Of a stretch of 64,000 bases of DNA, positions 33,601 to 48,600 are shown one piece after another; position 1 is the first letter of the stretch, and every line of letters begins with the position of its first letter. Source of the stretch: Nautilus pompilius (lineage: Eukaryota; Mollusca; Cephalopoda; Nautilida; Nautilidae); the NCBI GenBank assembly GCA_018389105.1, contig JACATO010000308.1:2603001-2667000 (forward strand), read 5' to 3'. A program made the translations under genes and the position numbers. Below the pieces are notes generated by a model that did not search any database, was not told the origin of the DNA, and saw nothing but the letters and a program-made list of their open reading frames with translations.

Positions 33601-36600
33601 ACTAATTGCTGAAATTAAAAAGAAAAGAAAAAATAATCATTACTAATACCCAAAGGTGCATGAGTTTTTAGTGATCAAATAGTAATATCCATTAAAGCAA
33701 ATGACTAATCAAATTCTGACACTGATCTCAAACACGGCATGCATGTTGCAATGCCTTCTTTGAGACAAACCTTTTACAAGTTTGAAAAATTCTAACAAAA
33801 TAGTAAGTTAAATAATGGTTGCTTAAATTGAAAATTATTATCTATTTGAAAGTACAAATAAATATAGCTTATTTAGAGATATGCTTCCTACTGATTTACT
33901 CTAAAATATTTATAAAATTTGTAAAATATATCACATAATTATCTAAAATATCTGGGATGACAAGCAGTAATCTGTTCTCGCTCGAAAAATGGCATTCAGT
34001 ACAGAAAAAGGTTATTAAGGTTACTTAAGACTGTGAATTTAAAAAAAATTATTTTTTTTTAATATAACACCCACCTTATAATCTCTATGTTATCTGCAAT
34101 ATTATTTATGTGGACACAAATAATAATTCTGTAATCCAAATTTTACCTTCAGAGAAAATTAACCCTTCCAAAACAGAAACACCTATCAGAATTATACTAC
34201 AGAAAAAAGAAAAAAGTCTACCAGCAAAAGTAATCAGTCCAGACTGTTGAAGTTGTAGATTAGTTTAAAAGTCCTTGTCTATAGATGGAGATGCAATTTA
34301 TTACAGTGGAAGTCTTCACCATTTGAATATCCTCACCAAGTCACCACATTTGATGAGAATGTTATGCCATTACAGAGATTATTTTCAAAAAAAAAATATT
34401 AACCTACTGGACTTTCAACAACAAATCAGCATCTTAGATGATTATTCATATCATATCCATCTGTCTTGGTTTAATAGAAATGAGACAAATACTCAGTATA
34501 CTGTGGCATTTTTTGTTGTAAATTTTTGTTTTTATTAATTGCAAATAGTCATCATGTAAATTTATGCTATTAAAAAAGATCAACCTGAGTCAACAAGATG
34601 TTGTCAAACAACAGTGCTGTTTCTTTTTGGTCCTTGGTAATATCAGCATTGGCATTCATCCCAAATATTCCAGGTAATGGATTCAATGGCAGATTTTTGG
34701 TATATTCTATGTAACTTTCATACTAAAAAAAAGAATAAACAGGCAGGTAAGCAAGTTTAAGAGATGTGATGTAAATATAGAGTAGCCTACACTATTTTTT
34801 ATAACTAATTTTCAAGTTCAGTTCACAATTTAATGACAAAATCGATAACTTCAGAAAATGAGATTAAAGGATGATGAAAGCATTATAAAACTGCAGGTAC
34901 TGAATATAATGCATTAGAAATATTGGAACACATACAGGATATGCACAAATAATGAATAATTGCAACTGAGAGACAATACATACACAATGCATTGGCACAA
35001 AAAATATACAAAAACAAAATAAATACTTTGTTTACACCTTGTTTTTATATTCTCATTCAGGTTATCAATATATGATTGTAGGATGTTGTTCCAATTATCC
35101 TGTAACACTATCTACAATTTATCCAGGGTGTTTGGTTGCCATTTGACTATTAGTAGCCGTATAACCACAAACAACTTCCATGATGTTCATATCAGAACTT
35201 TGTGCAGGCCAAAGCATCTCTGAGTGTTTCATCAACTTTACATTCCAGAGTTTTTTTGTTTTGTTTTTTTTTATACCAAAACTGACTGTATGCTTTGGAG
35301 TCATTGTCATGGAAAATGAATCACTGGGCCCAATGAGATGTCTTCCTCAGGAAATGGCATGATGGATGAGAACCTACCTGATCCTGTTGGCAGTAGTACA
35401 TCTTTGATTTTATGTAAATTTCTGATACCCTTAGCTGATATGCAGCCCACACTTGTATTATTTCACCTTCATGCTTCACTATAATTGTTGTACTGCTCTC
35501 TGGTCTGCCTTTGAATAAACTGCCATTGATTACTGACAAAAGGTTCAAACTTTAATTCATCTGTAAAGAGCACCTTATTCCAGATTTCATTTCTTCTGTC
35601 CATTTCAGCCTTGCTGTTTGGTTGCCTCCTCATCCACTACACTACTTTGCACTAATGTGTATCTTACTATTCTTGAAAAAACAAAAACTTTCACCTTCAG
35701 CTAGGTCATTCACAAGATCTGTATTGACTTTTCATCTATCAAATAAAGAACATACCCTAAGGTACATAACATCACTTTTCAAGAGTTTGGACTTTCTTTC
35801 TCAACCACATCTATTGTCAACAGTACCAGTTTTGTGTATCTTTCATAGTCTTGCATACAGCTCCTTTTGAAACATGAAGTCAAGCTGCAATCTAATGCAT
35901 ATAGTGAGTCTTCATTAGCTAAGAATTAGATTTATATAAGCTTGTCATATGATATTTGTAGTATTCACCATACTACAATGTTCTGGAAATTTTAAAATAT
36001 ATTGCTGCCTAAACATAATTAAACATAAATTAACAATAATGGATACCAAAACAAAGCTCTTAAAACACAGAAAAAAGTAAATGCTTTTAAAAAAAATGAA
36101 AGACAAAATTCTAAACTTATTCTTAACAGTATCCAATAAGAAATTTATATGACAGACAATGTAAAGCTGCTTCTATATATTGAAATTTTAAAAAAAGGAA
36201 AATCTTATTATTCAAAGTAACATAAAACCATGAAAACTATTCAATTAAGTGGTTAATTCTTTTGCCTTCTGAAAATGGCAATCTACAACTTTAGAAACAA
36301 ACAATTATGAGGTAGTTAGACAAAAGTGCCAGTCTTTGCCAAAGTGTGCATAAGAGCATCTTTAACTATATGTACATGATGAGGGCCATTTGGGAAAATC
36401 AAGGTTAGTCTTTCTGCCATTTGATGCTGCAGATGTCTAGAAAAAGCTTTCATGAATTCAACTCTTAATACCTGAATTTAAACAACACATTAAAAGATTT
36501 ATTTAAAACTTTAGCAGCAAAGTTGATGAATTTAAGTGAGTTAAAATATTTTTCATCAGTGAAGACCAAATACCAGACTTACTCTTGTAAGTGTTTCTTG

Positions 36601-39600
36601 AAATTATCTTTGTCATCCACTTTCATATTGTTTTCCACCAACTATTGAGTACTGTGACATACATGGCTCTGATGCAAGATTTTTTGTCCTTGTTGAGTAA
36701 AATGAGGCCAAAGGATTTCCTCATCATCCATCAAGGAAGCTTAGACATTCATTTTTGGTTAGATTGTTATCAAAATCAGAACAAAGCAAGAGATTAACTC
36801 AAATGAGGCTATGGCTCAAAACTTTTTTCCAGAAATTTAATCAGAGAGAGATAGGCAGAATATGATTTCTAGGAGCTTTTGACAATGGCAATGTAACCCT
36901 CCTTAACACAACTAAATACAGCAGGAATAGTGTCTACACATGTTTTCATGTTTCCATAAAACAAACCTCTTCAAATGGTTGTTTTCATCAAAGATGGAAG
37001 TAGAGCATCATTTTTATCAAACAATAGTTTTGTGCTCTGCAAATGTGCTTTTATTTTCCTGTAGAACTTCAAAGCATGAAAAAGGGAAGATGTCACATCA
37101 CTGAAACTCTTTAGAACAACATGCTAACAAGTGACTAATTTATGTATAACGGAAAGAAAACATTTGTTTCCTACACAAGAAGTTTTTCCATATGCTCACA
37201 ATCATTGACTTCATTTGGAGTCTCATTAGCAGCTACATCCCATTGGATGTTTTCCAGCAACATGGCAAACATAGCATGGAAGTAGACATTAGTGCAATGA
37301 ACATATTTCATAAATAAAACATCTGAAAAATGGCAAAATTCTAAAAAAATACTTTCAATTCCTTCGTAATGTTTTTTAGATGAGTATGATTTTTCTCCAT
37401 CTTGAATTTTATCATGATATTTTGGAAAATTGATTGGCACCATCCCAAGTGATAACATCCTGCATGGATTCTTTGCTCAAGATAAGCTAACTTGCAAAAT
37501 GATCACAAACATTTAGCTTGATGTTCTGTCCATTAAAGTATCCCTCACTAATAACTTGGCAAAAATATGCTTCAGTCCAGTTCAATGCCCCATACAATCA
37601 ATAAGAGGAGTTGAAATATAAGCTCCTTTGTGAGACAATACTTCAAGATAAGCTACAAAGAGTTTTTGAGTTACACATAGACAAAGTATGTAAATCAAAG
37701 TCAGCTGAGTAACCTCATGTTTGGTCATTCTTTTGTTTCCATGAATAGAAATTGGTTAGTTGCCTAGTGGATGGCAAAGGTTTACTCAAGAGAACATCAG
37801 GTAAGTGTTGAGACCTAAAAAATATTGCACTAGATTTCAAATTAAATTGAAAGAGTAATTTACTTGTCCAATATCAATCTCTAGAAGAACAAATGAAAAA
37901 CGTTTTCAAAAAAATTAAATGAGATTTAGTGATAATTTTTAAAAATGCAAGTGAACCTAGCACACACACACTATTATCTGCAATGAACATTTTTGTTTGC
38001 ATGCTTTTGTTCTATTCAAACTCTGTTTTAAATACTTACTTCTCCTTGTGGGGGAGCATAATAAATATTGGTTTCTTCAAAATAATAGTCTTCTTTTTCA
38101 ATGATATCACAACAATAAAATCTGTTCAAAATTGTGAGCAAAGTCCGTCTATCCCAGTCATCTGTCACACGTCCTCCATAGTTGCATTCACCAGTCAGGT
38201 AGCGTATGGCTTCATATTGAACCTCCTACATCAGCGAGAAAACAAGAACACCTGGTTTAACAATCTATTCTTTAACAAAAAATCTTTATAAACACAAAAA
38301 ATGAAATTTTTATTGCATTTTTTAAATAATCCACAATTATCATTAGGATAATAGTATGAATAACTGAAGGATATTAATGATGGATTTTTTTTTACTATAC
38401 TTAGCTTTTAAATGTGTGTGTAAAATAGTTTTAAAAAGTGCACTTAAAAATAATTCAAATTTTAAAAATTCGTTAAGACAAAACTGGCACAAAATTGTTT
38501 CCAAATATATTAGGATCTCATCATCAGAAATGTTTATCGTTGTAAAGTAACCCCCCTTTTTTAAGCAAAAAAAAGAAGACAACCATTCATTAATGTGCTT
38601 ACAGAGTTAGTAAGCTAAACAAATATGTCCTTATGCTTCTCTGATCAATAATATTAGTAGTATTGAAACTGCTTAAATAATTATACCTACCTGATACTCA
38701 TTGAGAAACATTGCCAATTGCTGCACACTGATCCTAAGATCAGTCTCGTTGAACTCATATTGGATATTCCAACCTAGAGGACCAAATTTTCTCCTCTCTT
38801 GAATAAGAGCATGGAAAAAACAGAGGCCATACAAGAGCTTCTTCCATGCATGCTGCATTAAAACATAATGAAGAATCATGCATTATAATTAAACTTTTAC
38901 AAACTTATGTGCACTTTAGGAACCATTTCTTATTATTCCCATTTACTTGATATAGGAACCTTTCCATATAAAGGTTCTGATAGCTATGAGGGCTCAATTA
39001 ATACTTAATGTAACTAAAACATGTTTTTATCAAGAATGCATGACAAATTACAACTCACAGTATAACTGAATAAATAGGTATTATTCTTATAATAACCATG
39101 CATTAATTCATCAATGATGATGTAATTTTAGCATTAAGCAAAATACAATCTGGAATTTCCATTTTTGATCTGAGTGTGTAAGATTTAGGAAATCAAACAA
39201 TTTTTAAGTTTTTGCTATTCTGTAATCACTAGTTGTCTTAGTAATAGTTTTAAATCATACAACCAGGTTCAGTTTGAAAAAAAAAGAGACTACATTAAAA
39301 TATAAACAGGACCCTGTCAAGGATGTTTTAATGAATAAAGATGAAAAAGATTTCCAGATTTAGATCTGATCCAACTGTTTGTTGTGTACTGGTCAATGTG
39401 TCAGGTAGTCTAGTCAAGAACCAGACAGTTAAGTTGTAAGTATCTGTCAGGGTGGATTAACTCTGACTTAAAGCCTGATATATTCAAAGATAATACTACA
39501 ATGTAACAAAAAATAAACAACAAAAACTTACATCATTTGCAACACTGCCAAAAAATTCTGGATCTGAAATTGGATCACTCAGATATGATCGAATGATGTT

Positions 39601-42600
39601 GAAGCGCAAACCTTTTGGAGGTTCATTTGTCATTTTCACACCATTTTGAAGAATAGACACCGGAAAAGCTGACGAGGGGTAGCTTGTCAGCCACAATCTA
39701 AAATCTGGGTGGATCTTATCTGGGCTCAGTTCCTTTGAAGTACATATATTAGGTAAATGTTAGATTAGTGTATATCTATGAAACAAGAAGGTCAAACTAT
39801 CAGTGGAATATGATTTGCATCTGAAGCAATTTTATTAAAAAAATTAAATTAAAATTTTTTAAAATGTTAATGGAATTTTCAATAACTTTTTTAAAATTTT
39901 AAAATCTGGTGGTAAAAACCAAATATTTTTCTAAGTGAAATAACTTGCAAAGGATCATTTGATGAAGTATAAAAAATTATTATTCATTATATTTCCTATT
40001 TCCTTAGCTATTTTTAATAAGTGAATTTATCTGATAACTATTAAACTTTTTCTTTAAAAGCTGCAGAACTGAAATCATGTACTGTATTCTAGTGTCAACA
40101 TCTCAATTAACTGTATTGCATGTAAATCTGAAGTAAAAATTTTGCTTTCTCTCTTTCATCTTAAATATTTAACAAACGACAACAACTCATAATAAATGTG
40201 CAATTACCTCACATATTTTTTCCAGGGTAGGCATCCAGGAAGATGCAAGATGACAGTTCTGCAACAGAACCCAAGAACCTTCTTTTATTCCATGCTCTAC
40301 CATTCGAAGAGCAATAGGCCCTTGGCCCTGTCCCAAGGACAAGGACTCAAACTTGGAACTTCCAAAACCCTTGAAAATAGTTAAGAGATAAAAAGAGACA
40401 TCAAAACCTTTCAACAAAACAAATTTTTGCAAATGTAGAGAAAATAAAGTCTTGCTCTACTAGGAAACTTATTGTGTAACATGTTCCAGAAAGTATTTGT
40501 GCATGTTTCAATGAGATTCAAGAGTATAACAACAAATTCTTAGTATTTCTGACATTTTATAACTCAAGAAACATTAGTTGCTTTGTTTACTTTTGGTCAA
40601 GGAAATTTGAAAAAAAATTTTCATGCTTAAATAATGATGTTAGATGTTGGTGTTTAACTCAGTGTTGGTTTTTTTTAATGGATTAATGATTATGGATACA
40701 TTAGGCAACAAAACATTGATTTGGAACACAGTATATATATAAAGTTAAAAAATATTAGATGTGGAACCTGTATGTTCACTAGTTCTAAGGCACAAATTAT
40801 TTTTTATATAAGCAATATAGTTTGATTTTAGACATTTTATCATTCTGATGACCTGAGTGGGTGGAGCAGAATAATAATGTAAAGATGATGATTCAGTTAA
40901 TAGACAATGCATTTAAACTTTAAAACCCAGAAATAGTATGAAAGTAATTCTTAAAAAAAAAAGGTTATGTGCATATTCTAAATCATTGTGCTTCTCTGAT
41001 CATTTCTACAATGCCAGTACTTATTAAAAATGAGTAAAATGATTTCTAGTTACAGATCATTATATAAAAATAAAATCTTTGGATTTCAACTTAGCTGTAT
41101 AAAAAATTAACAAAATGACCAATGACCTAATGCTCAAGTATTCATGTAAAGGCAGCTACATTAATTCATATATATAATATAATATAATATATGCTAATAG
41201 TAGTTATCAGAAAAGAAAAAAATTATAGCTGCTTTCCATTCTATATTAAAAATTTTAAACACAGGCAAATTACTTTAAACGTCACATGGAGTAATAAAAG
41301 TGACACTCACTTGATCATCAGCAAACTTCAGAAGGGAAGCCATAGGGTCTGCTCCAGGTGACAGAATAAAGAGTAAAGGAGCACAACAGTTACTATCACC
41401 AAATGCTTTAGGAAGGTCAAATGGTGGTGGCTCAATGAATTCCTTGCCAATTTTACTAGTGACAAACTCCTGTACAGCTGGTATTATCTAAAGAAAAAGA
41501 AATTACAAAAAAAAAACAATTTTTATGATTTTGAAACTTAATTACATTTTTGGTAAATCATTGTTTTTTTTCTTTGGGAATGTAGAGCAGATACTCACTT
41601 TATCAGGTCTAAAACATCTTAATACCAGTATTTTCTGAAAGTCTCCAATTTTTTCCACCCATTCACCAGGAAAGGTTTCATGATGTGGTTCCTAATGACA
41701 ATAAAGATAAATTGAAACTTGTTCACAATTACTGATATATGAATCACACTTAAAAAAATTATTTCTCAAAAACTAATTTTAGTTTTAATTTTGCTTTATG
41801 CTCACAAGTACTTGGGAGCAGTCATTAATAACATTTGGGAAGATCCTCCTGAACCAAATGTAGTTGTTTATACAAGTAAGTAGTAAAAACATGTATTCAA
41901 CAAAAATATTTAGTGTTGTCTCAAAATTTTAAAAACAAAACAAATGCTAACTTTTCTTTAAATGAAAAGTAAAAGATGCTTTTGTATCAGTTTCGGTGAC
42001 AGAACCTTCATCCAGCACATAAACAGAAATACATTTTAAAAAAAAAGATATTTAAACAAACCAGGCTGTCGTAAATGATTTGCCATGAATCACTATTGTC
42101 AATAAAGTGGTCAAGAATTCCAGCAAAATTTTGAAGGTCTTCCAGTCTGCAGAATTCATCCCAGGATTTTGATGGAAGCCACTGTGTAGGATTGCGGTAG
42201 GGATTCTCCAAACCAACACCACCAGTGAGAAGAAACCGCCATTCTTCATCAATCACCTCTTTATTATGCTTCAAGATGTTGACACAGAGTAGGAAAGAGA
42301 ACAGCAACTAAAGCCAAAAATTTTAAATAAAAAAACAAAAATGAAAAGACTTATTAAAATGTGCAAAACATTTAAAGTTATTTATTAGCATACTCAAATA
42401 CTAAAAGTTTTCTTTTATTTTTATTCTTTTCAAATACATGGAATAAACTGAAATGCATAAAATATTCCCATGACTAAATGAGATTTTAAATTATAGTCTA
42501 ACCATTGCCAAAGTGATAATAATACTTATAATGAATTATATTCTTAACATTTTCAAAGTCCTATATTTTAATAGTTGTAAATTTTTTAAAACTCAATTAT

Positions 42601-45600
42601 CCACATTTTTGTAGTTGTCTGAAATTAAAATAATATATATTTTTTATTCATTATATTTTCCTAATCTTATAGCTTTGGCAATGCTATTCACATGATTATC
42701 ATAAAAAACAGTAAATGAAGAGACACTAAGCTTGCTGCTTGTAAGAAAACTATACTTTGGATAATAACTTTTTTGATAAATAGATACAAAGGAAAAGAAA
42801 ACTTATACCCAAATGTTTCTTCATGAAAATATAAACACTCAAGTTTTTTTAAAAACCTTTTGAAAACTTGCTTCAACATCTTTGAAGCGTAACATTTCTA
42901 GTGACAAAAAATGTGAGAACTTCTAATAAAATTCTAACTTTACTCTCTACTTACCATTTAACTTCTGCTAATGCAGGAAATAATATAATAAAATGTCAAC
43001 ATTTGCATGAGAGAACCAAAACTGATGTTCTATTATTTACTTCATAACCTTTTTAAAATTAACATATTTTAAAGCCACTCTTCAAAGTTTAAGAACATAC
43101 CTTGTCTTTTTCAAACAGAGATCTGCAGATATTGACATATAATGAGAAAGTAAAGTGGTTGTAAAGAAATTTCAGACGAAAATCCAATTTCTCAGATTTT
43201 TCTGCATTCTCAATAGACAGAAGAAAGAGATTGATAAACCATGTCAATGAATACTGGTACATTGGCTCAATGTTAGCCAGGTCAGCAATGGAAAAAAAGA
43301 GGATTGTGGAATGCACAGCTATAGGTTTGTAGCCACTTCTTGCTAAGTCAATCTTCTTCTCTGTCTGCTCTGCAACTGTCTGTAAAGAACAATTTTTTTA
43401 CATTTAATTTGATCAGATAGAACCTAATGAAAACAGTTAGGATAATAAATGGGTAAATGATAGTTTATATTCTTGCAAGTAATTTAATTTATTTTAGTTT
43501 CTACAAGGAACTGGGGCTTTTACAAAGTCAATGAAGAGGGAAAAGTGTCTACAATTTGATTTTTAAACTGGGTTATACTAATGCTATTTAAACTGCTGAT
43601 ATTTTATTCCGTTTGTTTCAATTATATTGATTTAAAAAAATTGACTATACTCATGCTTAAAATATTTTATTATTTTCAAAACATTAATGCTGAAAGCACA
43701 CCTGTTTCACTTTTGTATTTTTCAAAAGGATAAAATATCAAGTTAAAATAAATTCTCTCTCTCACTTTAGATGCAATAATTTTGGCTATCATGCATATGT
43801 ATCTCCATAAGTTAAAAAAAAATAAGTACTCACCACGTTTCAATGTAAAAATAATTTTTTGTCATAATAAAGCCAATTAAACAACGGTTTAAACATCAAA
43901 TGTAATAATTTCTTGTGGAGATGTGACTATATAAGATCATTTATATTCATATCCTCCCAGTCCTAGTGTCATTACATAGGGTGGAAACTGGTCTGAATAG
44001 TAGCCTGAGTCTATTTCTAGTATTAGCCATTTTTAAGAGACAAGTTGATTGCTCAACCTTCCCAAAGTTTATCTGTCTTAGGACCAGCAACTGTAAAGAG
44101 TAATAAAGAAATAACCTTCCACAAACACACACACACACACACAGACAGACAGACAGACAGACAAAATACTGTTTGACTAAAGAATATCATTTAGAGAAAA
44201 AAAGAGTAATAAATGAGAAATAAAACAAATACTTAAACATTACACTTGTCATAGTACAATTGCCCTTAAATAAAAATAAGAATTATTTTGAATCAAGCAA
44301 TCTTCACTGTACATGTACAAAGATGTAGAAGATATGGAATATATCAGATAAGACAAGTATTTTACACTAATAGGTGTTACATTCTTTAGTAACATATAAA
44401 AGTAGGTTATATCAGAAGTTGTCTGTTTATACATGACTTGTATAGAAATTTGTTTATGAGTCTTTCTGAAATAGTTCTTGAGTATTAAGCTACAGAATTT
44501 TATCAACTCACATAATGAATTATAATCAATTTGTTTTCTGTTTTGTTTTTTTTTACTGGTGTAATAGAAAAAAAAACAGATTGCATGTATATTAGTTGTA
44601 CAGTTAGTTTCAAGAAATTGTGTTAATAGATATTTAAAATTATAAATATTGCATGCCAAGTGGTACCCTAAATTAGTTAATCACCTATATAGGTTTTAAC
44701 GAAGAAACCAGTTGCTTTATATGTTAGTAACTAACACCCATTATAACCTAAGGCACTATATTATGTTCATTCACCTGTTTCTCAGAAATTTCATTAGCCA
44801 GGTTCTTAGAGGAGGACAGAACTTTGATGGCTGTTTCATCTTCCAAAATGTTCCCTTCAGATGAGGATAAGACCTGTAGGATTTTGTCTTCAATTTCTTT
44901 AAGTAGTCTAAATAAATAAGTCCACATTGACAGATTATAATTAATTATATCCTAGTCAGTCTAATAAATATTCTAAACTTTGAAACTACATAATTATTTT
45001 TAAAAATTAAAAATATATATAATGCATGTATACATAGTAATTTTAGAAAACCAACAAAAACTCTTTGCTAAGAAAAACTTCATGGCTATAGAATTTTAAA
45101 GTATAAAATAAATAAAAAAATTATAATTTACAAAGACGAGGAGTTTTCCATTATATAAGAACATGCAGGTAATATTTTTAATATTTTTCCATCTTTCAAA
45201 TGATAAAAGGGAAATAACTTACTAACTGCCAATTTTTAAAATAATAATTATTTACTGCAATCTATAGAAGAGGTCTCCAGTAAAAGATTCAGGGGATAAT
45301 GAACAGACTGTTTTGCTTAAAAAAATAACCAGCAAACTAATATGTACAACAATAGAACTGTTTAACCAGTACAATGTGTGTGTGGTAAACACCTTTTATT
45401 CTCTGCACCCTGTACAATCAAAGCATTCTTTTCTTCTTCTAATTCTGGCCGTTCCTTTGCTACTACAATTCCTTGCAACTGGTCTTGCAAACCTTCAGAT
45501 GTGATCATAAAATTCAGAAGTGTAACCTAACAAAAATAAGCAAATATGATATAGAGTACATTATGTTGCAATAGGAAATCAAATCTCCAAATTAAAGATA

Positions 45601-48600
45601 ACTGCAGAAACATGAAATGACTAAAGAAAAAATTAAAAAATAATCGATAAGACTTCAACCAGTTTATAAGCAGCTTTGTTTATATTATACTAGTGTATAT
45701 CTATAACAGAAAACCTTTTAGTTAAAACAATTCTGAAAATTTTTTGTAGCTAAAATGCCCCCCTCCTATATGTACATAAGATGTGTAGTGTTTCATTTAT
45801 AATATTCATGATTATATACACTGAAGTAGAAAGTAAAATAGCATTATGCCAATAACAACAGTTTTGCTAAGTCATAAACTTCCTGCCAATGATACAAATA
45901 CTGATCTACAAAATAAAATCTCCTACCAATAAAAAAGGAGATACCAAAGAACTAGCATAAGCTGATAAAATAGTTAAGTTTAGAACCTAAAATTTAACCA
46001 GAAATTTAAATAAAATTCTCCAATCTTCATCAATAAACGAAATTACAGATCTCATCCACTTTATAATTGAAGAATTTCTACCTAAGAATATTCTCAATTT
46101 ACAGGATATACATTTTTTAGAATATTCATAACTAATAAACAGAGCCTCAAAACAAATGTTTTAGTAGACTCATAATTTAGAATTTTAAGATTTGCTTGAT
46201 TAAATTAAATGAATGTTTTTCAAGAATTAAATATCTGTAGCCACATTGTTTACAGGACTGTTCAAAATTAACCTGCACTTTCTTTTAAAAACTTTAACTT
46301 TAAAGTAAAGTGAAATTAATGAAAATTTTGTTTTCAAGGCATTCCCCTTATACATTTATGCATTTTTCCAATTGATGTTGTAATGCATTTATGTCAGAAC
46401 CATAGAAAACTTTAGAAAGGATACATAGCTATTTCAGGAGATCTACTTTTACATCCTCATCACTGTGAAACTTGATGACAACTAGATTCTCCTTGAGTGG
46501 TCTGAACAGATGAAAAACACAGCCTGAAATCTGAACTATAAGTGGGAAGATTAAGTACTTCCCATCCAATCTCCATAATGGTTACAGTTATCCCATTGAT
46601 TGTATGAGAGTGAGTGTTTCACAGAAAATCTGGTCATCAATTGTGTACTGTATATAAAAATGTATTGCATAAAAATCTTTTTAGTATTGTGCAGTAATGG
46701 TTTTAACCATAAGCAAGAAAATAAACATGAAATGTATCCTGGACATCATAAAACATTGTTGCTATGGTCTTGCTGTCAGATGGTAGAGACTAAGAATGTC
46801 ACCACTGCATGCTTGACTGCTTAGACTCTGGAGTAAAATGGCTTATGCTATCCCATCTCATCACATATCATAATCTTGTTCAAGAAGTTGTCACTTTCTT
46901 TCTGTAAACTTTGCAAATGCTTTGGTACAATGGCCACAAGAATTGCCTTCTGGTTAAACAAAAGTATTTTAGAATATATCTGACACTTACTTCATTGAAT
47001 TTCAGGAGAAAATTAATGATATTTATACCCTTCCAATAACATTACAATTCAGCTTCAATATCATGCACAATGTGCTAACAATTATCCAAAATCAACTGTT
47101 CAAATGAAGGTAATATTTGCAAGAATCACAACACCTGGTTGGATGCAAGTAGGTTAATCATTCATTACTAATTCACGAACCATTTTCACCTCTTAAACAC
47201 ACTTCTGATAAGATACACATCAATCAACTGTACAGCTAATCTGTAAATTTCAGTTGAGTTTTTTACCAGTAACTTCATTACAAAAGGTTTTTCCACTGCA
47301 CATGACAAACTACTACTACTACTACAAACTTTCATCAATATGTTAATTATTCAAAAATATCTTGAACAAAAAGTGGAAGTTAATTTTGAAAAGCCCTGTT
47401 TGTTATTTTAATTTTCTTTTGATAATCTTTTTTCACTAATGCCACATTACCTTCACAGAAGTCTCTGGCAAGTAGTGAGGGTTTCGTAACTTTGTAGTTA
47501 CATAGAACTTGAAATCATGGGAATATTCAATTGTGCTATCTCCAAGTCTAATGCATAAACTTCCTCCTTGCTTAAATGTCTGTTTTAACAGTAAGGGCTC
47601 CAACATAGGGTCCAGCTCTTCCCCAATGTTTTCTAGCAACACCTGCAATTATATAAAAAATTTTAAAAAAATAATCAGCCTGCATGTAATGAGTTATTAA
47701 TTTAATATTAAAATATATTTCTCATATTTATGCATTCCTCAATGTTAGGGATGGTAAAAAAGATGTCAGAACATCAAGCCTATGTCAATATTTTTCTTCC
47801 TATCACCAACAAAGGTGAGCAGTGAAAGAGTTAACAAATTTGTGAGAAACATTTATGTAAAGTGGGCAAGAGCATTCCCCCAAATAATTTACAAAGTATA
47901 AAAACTGGATTCTTTTTATTCTTATGCAGGTCAACTTTAAGTCCTAGCTGTATTGTGCTCTACACAACCACCTTAGCTAAATTTCAGCAGTTTCTCAATA
48001 TAGCATTAGTTTTAACAATAATAAAGTAAAAATTAATAAGTAATGTGACAAGCAACAGACACTGGACATTGCAGCCCCATTTCCACATGCCATCAGTAGC
48101 AGGTCTTGCATCCTATTAAATCCATGTTCTAGTTTTATAGCTAGTTAGTGTATAAAAGACAAAATATTGCAGCAAGTAACATTAGTCAGAAATGAATTAT
48201 GTGCTATCTATATATATTTTTCAGATTTAAGCAAATAGCATCACTGTATGATCTAATTAGTCCATATTGTTTACAGTTTTGCCTTTTAGCTATCTTTTTT
48301 ATGTCAATATGACTAACAGTTGCAATATTTACCGGTGTTCCAAATTGAACACAATTCTCCAAAGTTCGAACAAAGTCAGCATCATTCAACTTGATAACAT
48401 GAAGGTTGTTGGCTTTCTCCATGTTCTTCACCCATTTGTTTGCCTGACCCTGAGGGTCTATCATCAAAGGCCATCGTCTGGCATTGCTACAAAAATTGAA
48501 ATTGTTAAAACAATCTTGAAACCACATTAATTGGCCAACTATTTCAGCTTTAAAAAAAAAACTATCAATTAATTTTACAGACTGCAGGTATGGTCTTTTT

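Noticed and set aside
44249-44659. 136-codon - strand frame
   Set aside because: It lies wholly in a DNAH7 intron, has AT-driven composition rich in Ile/Tyr/Lys/Ser and no recognisable motif.
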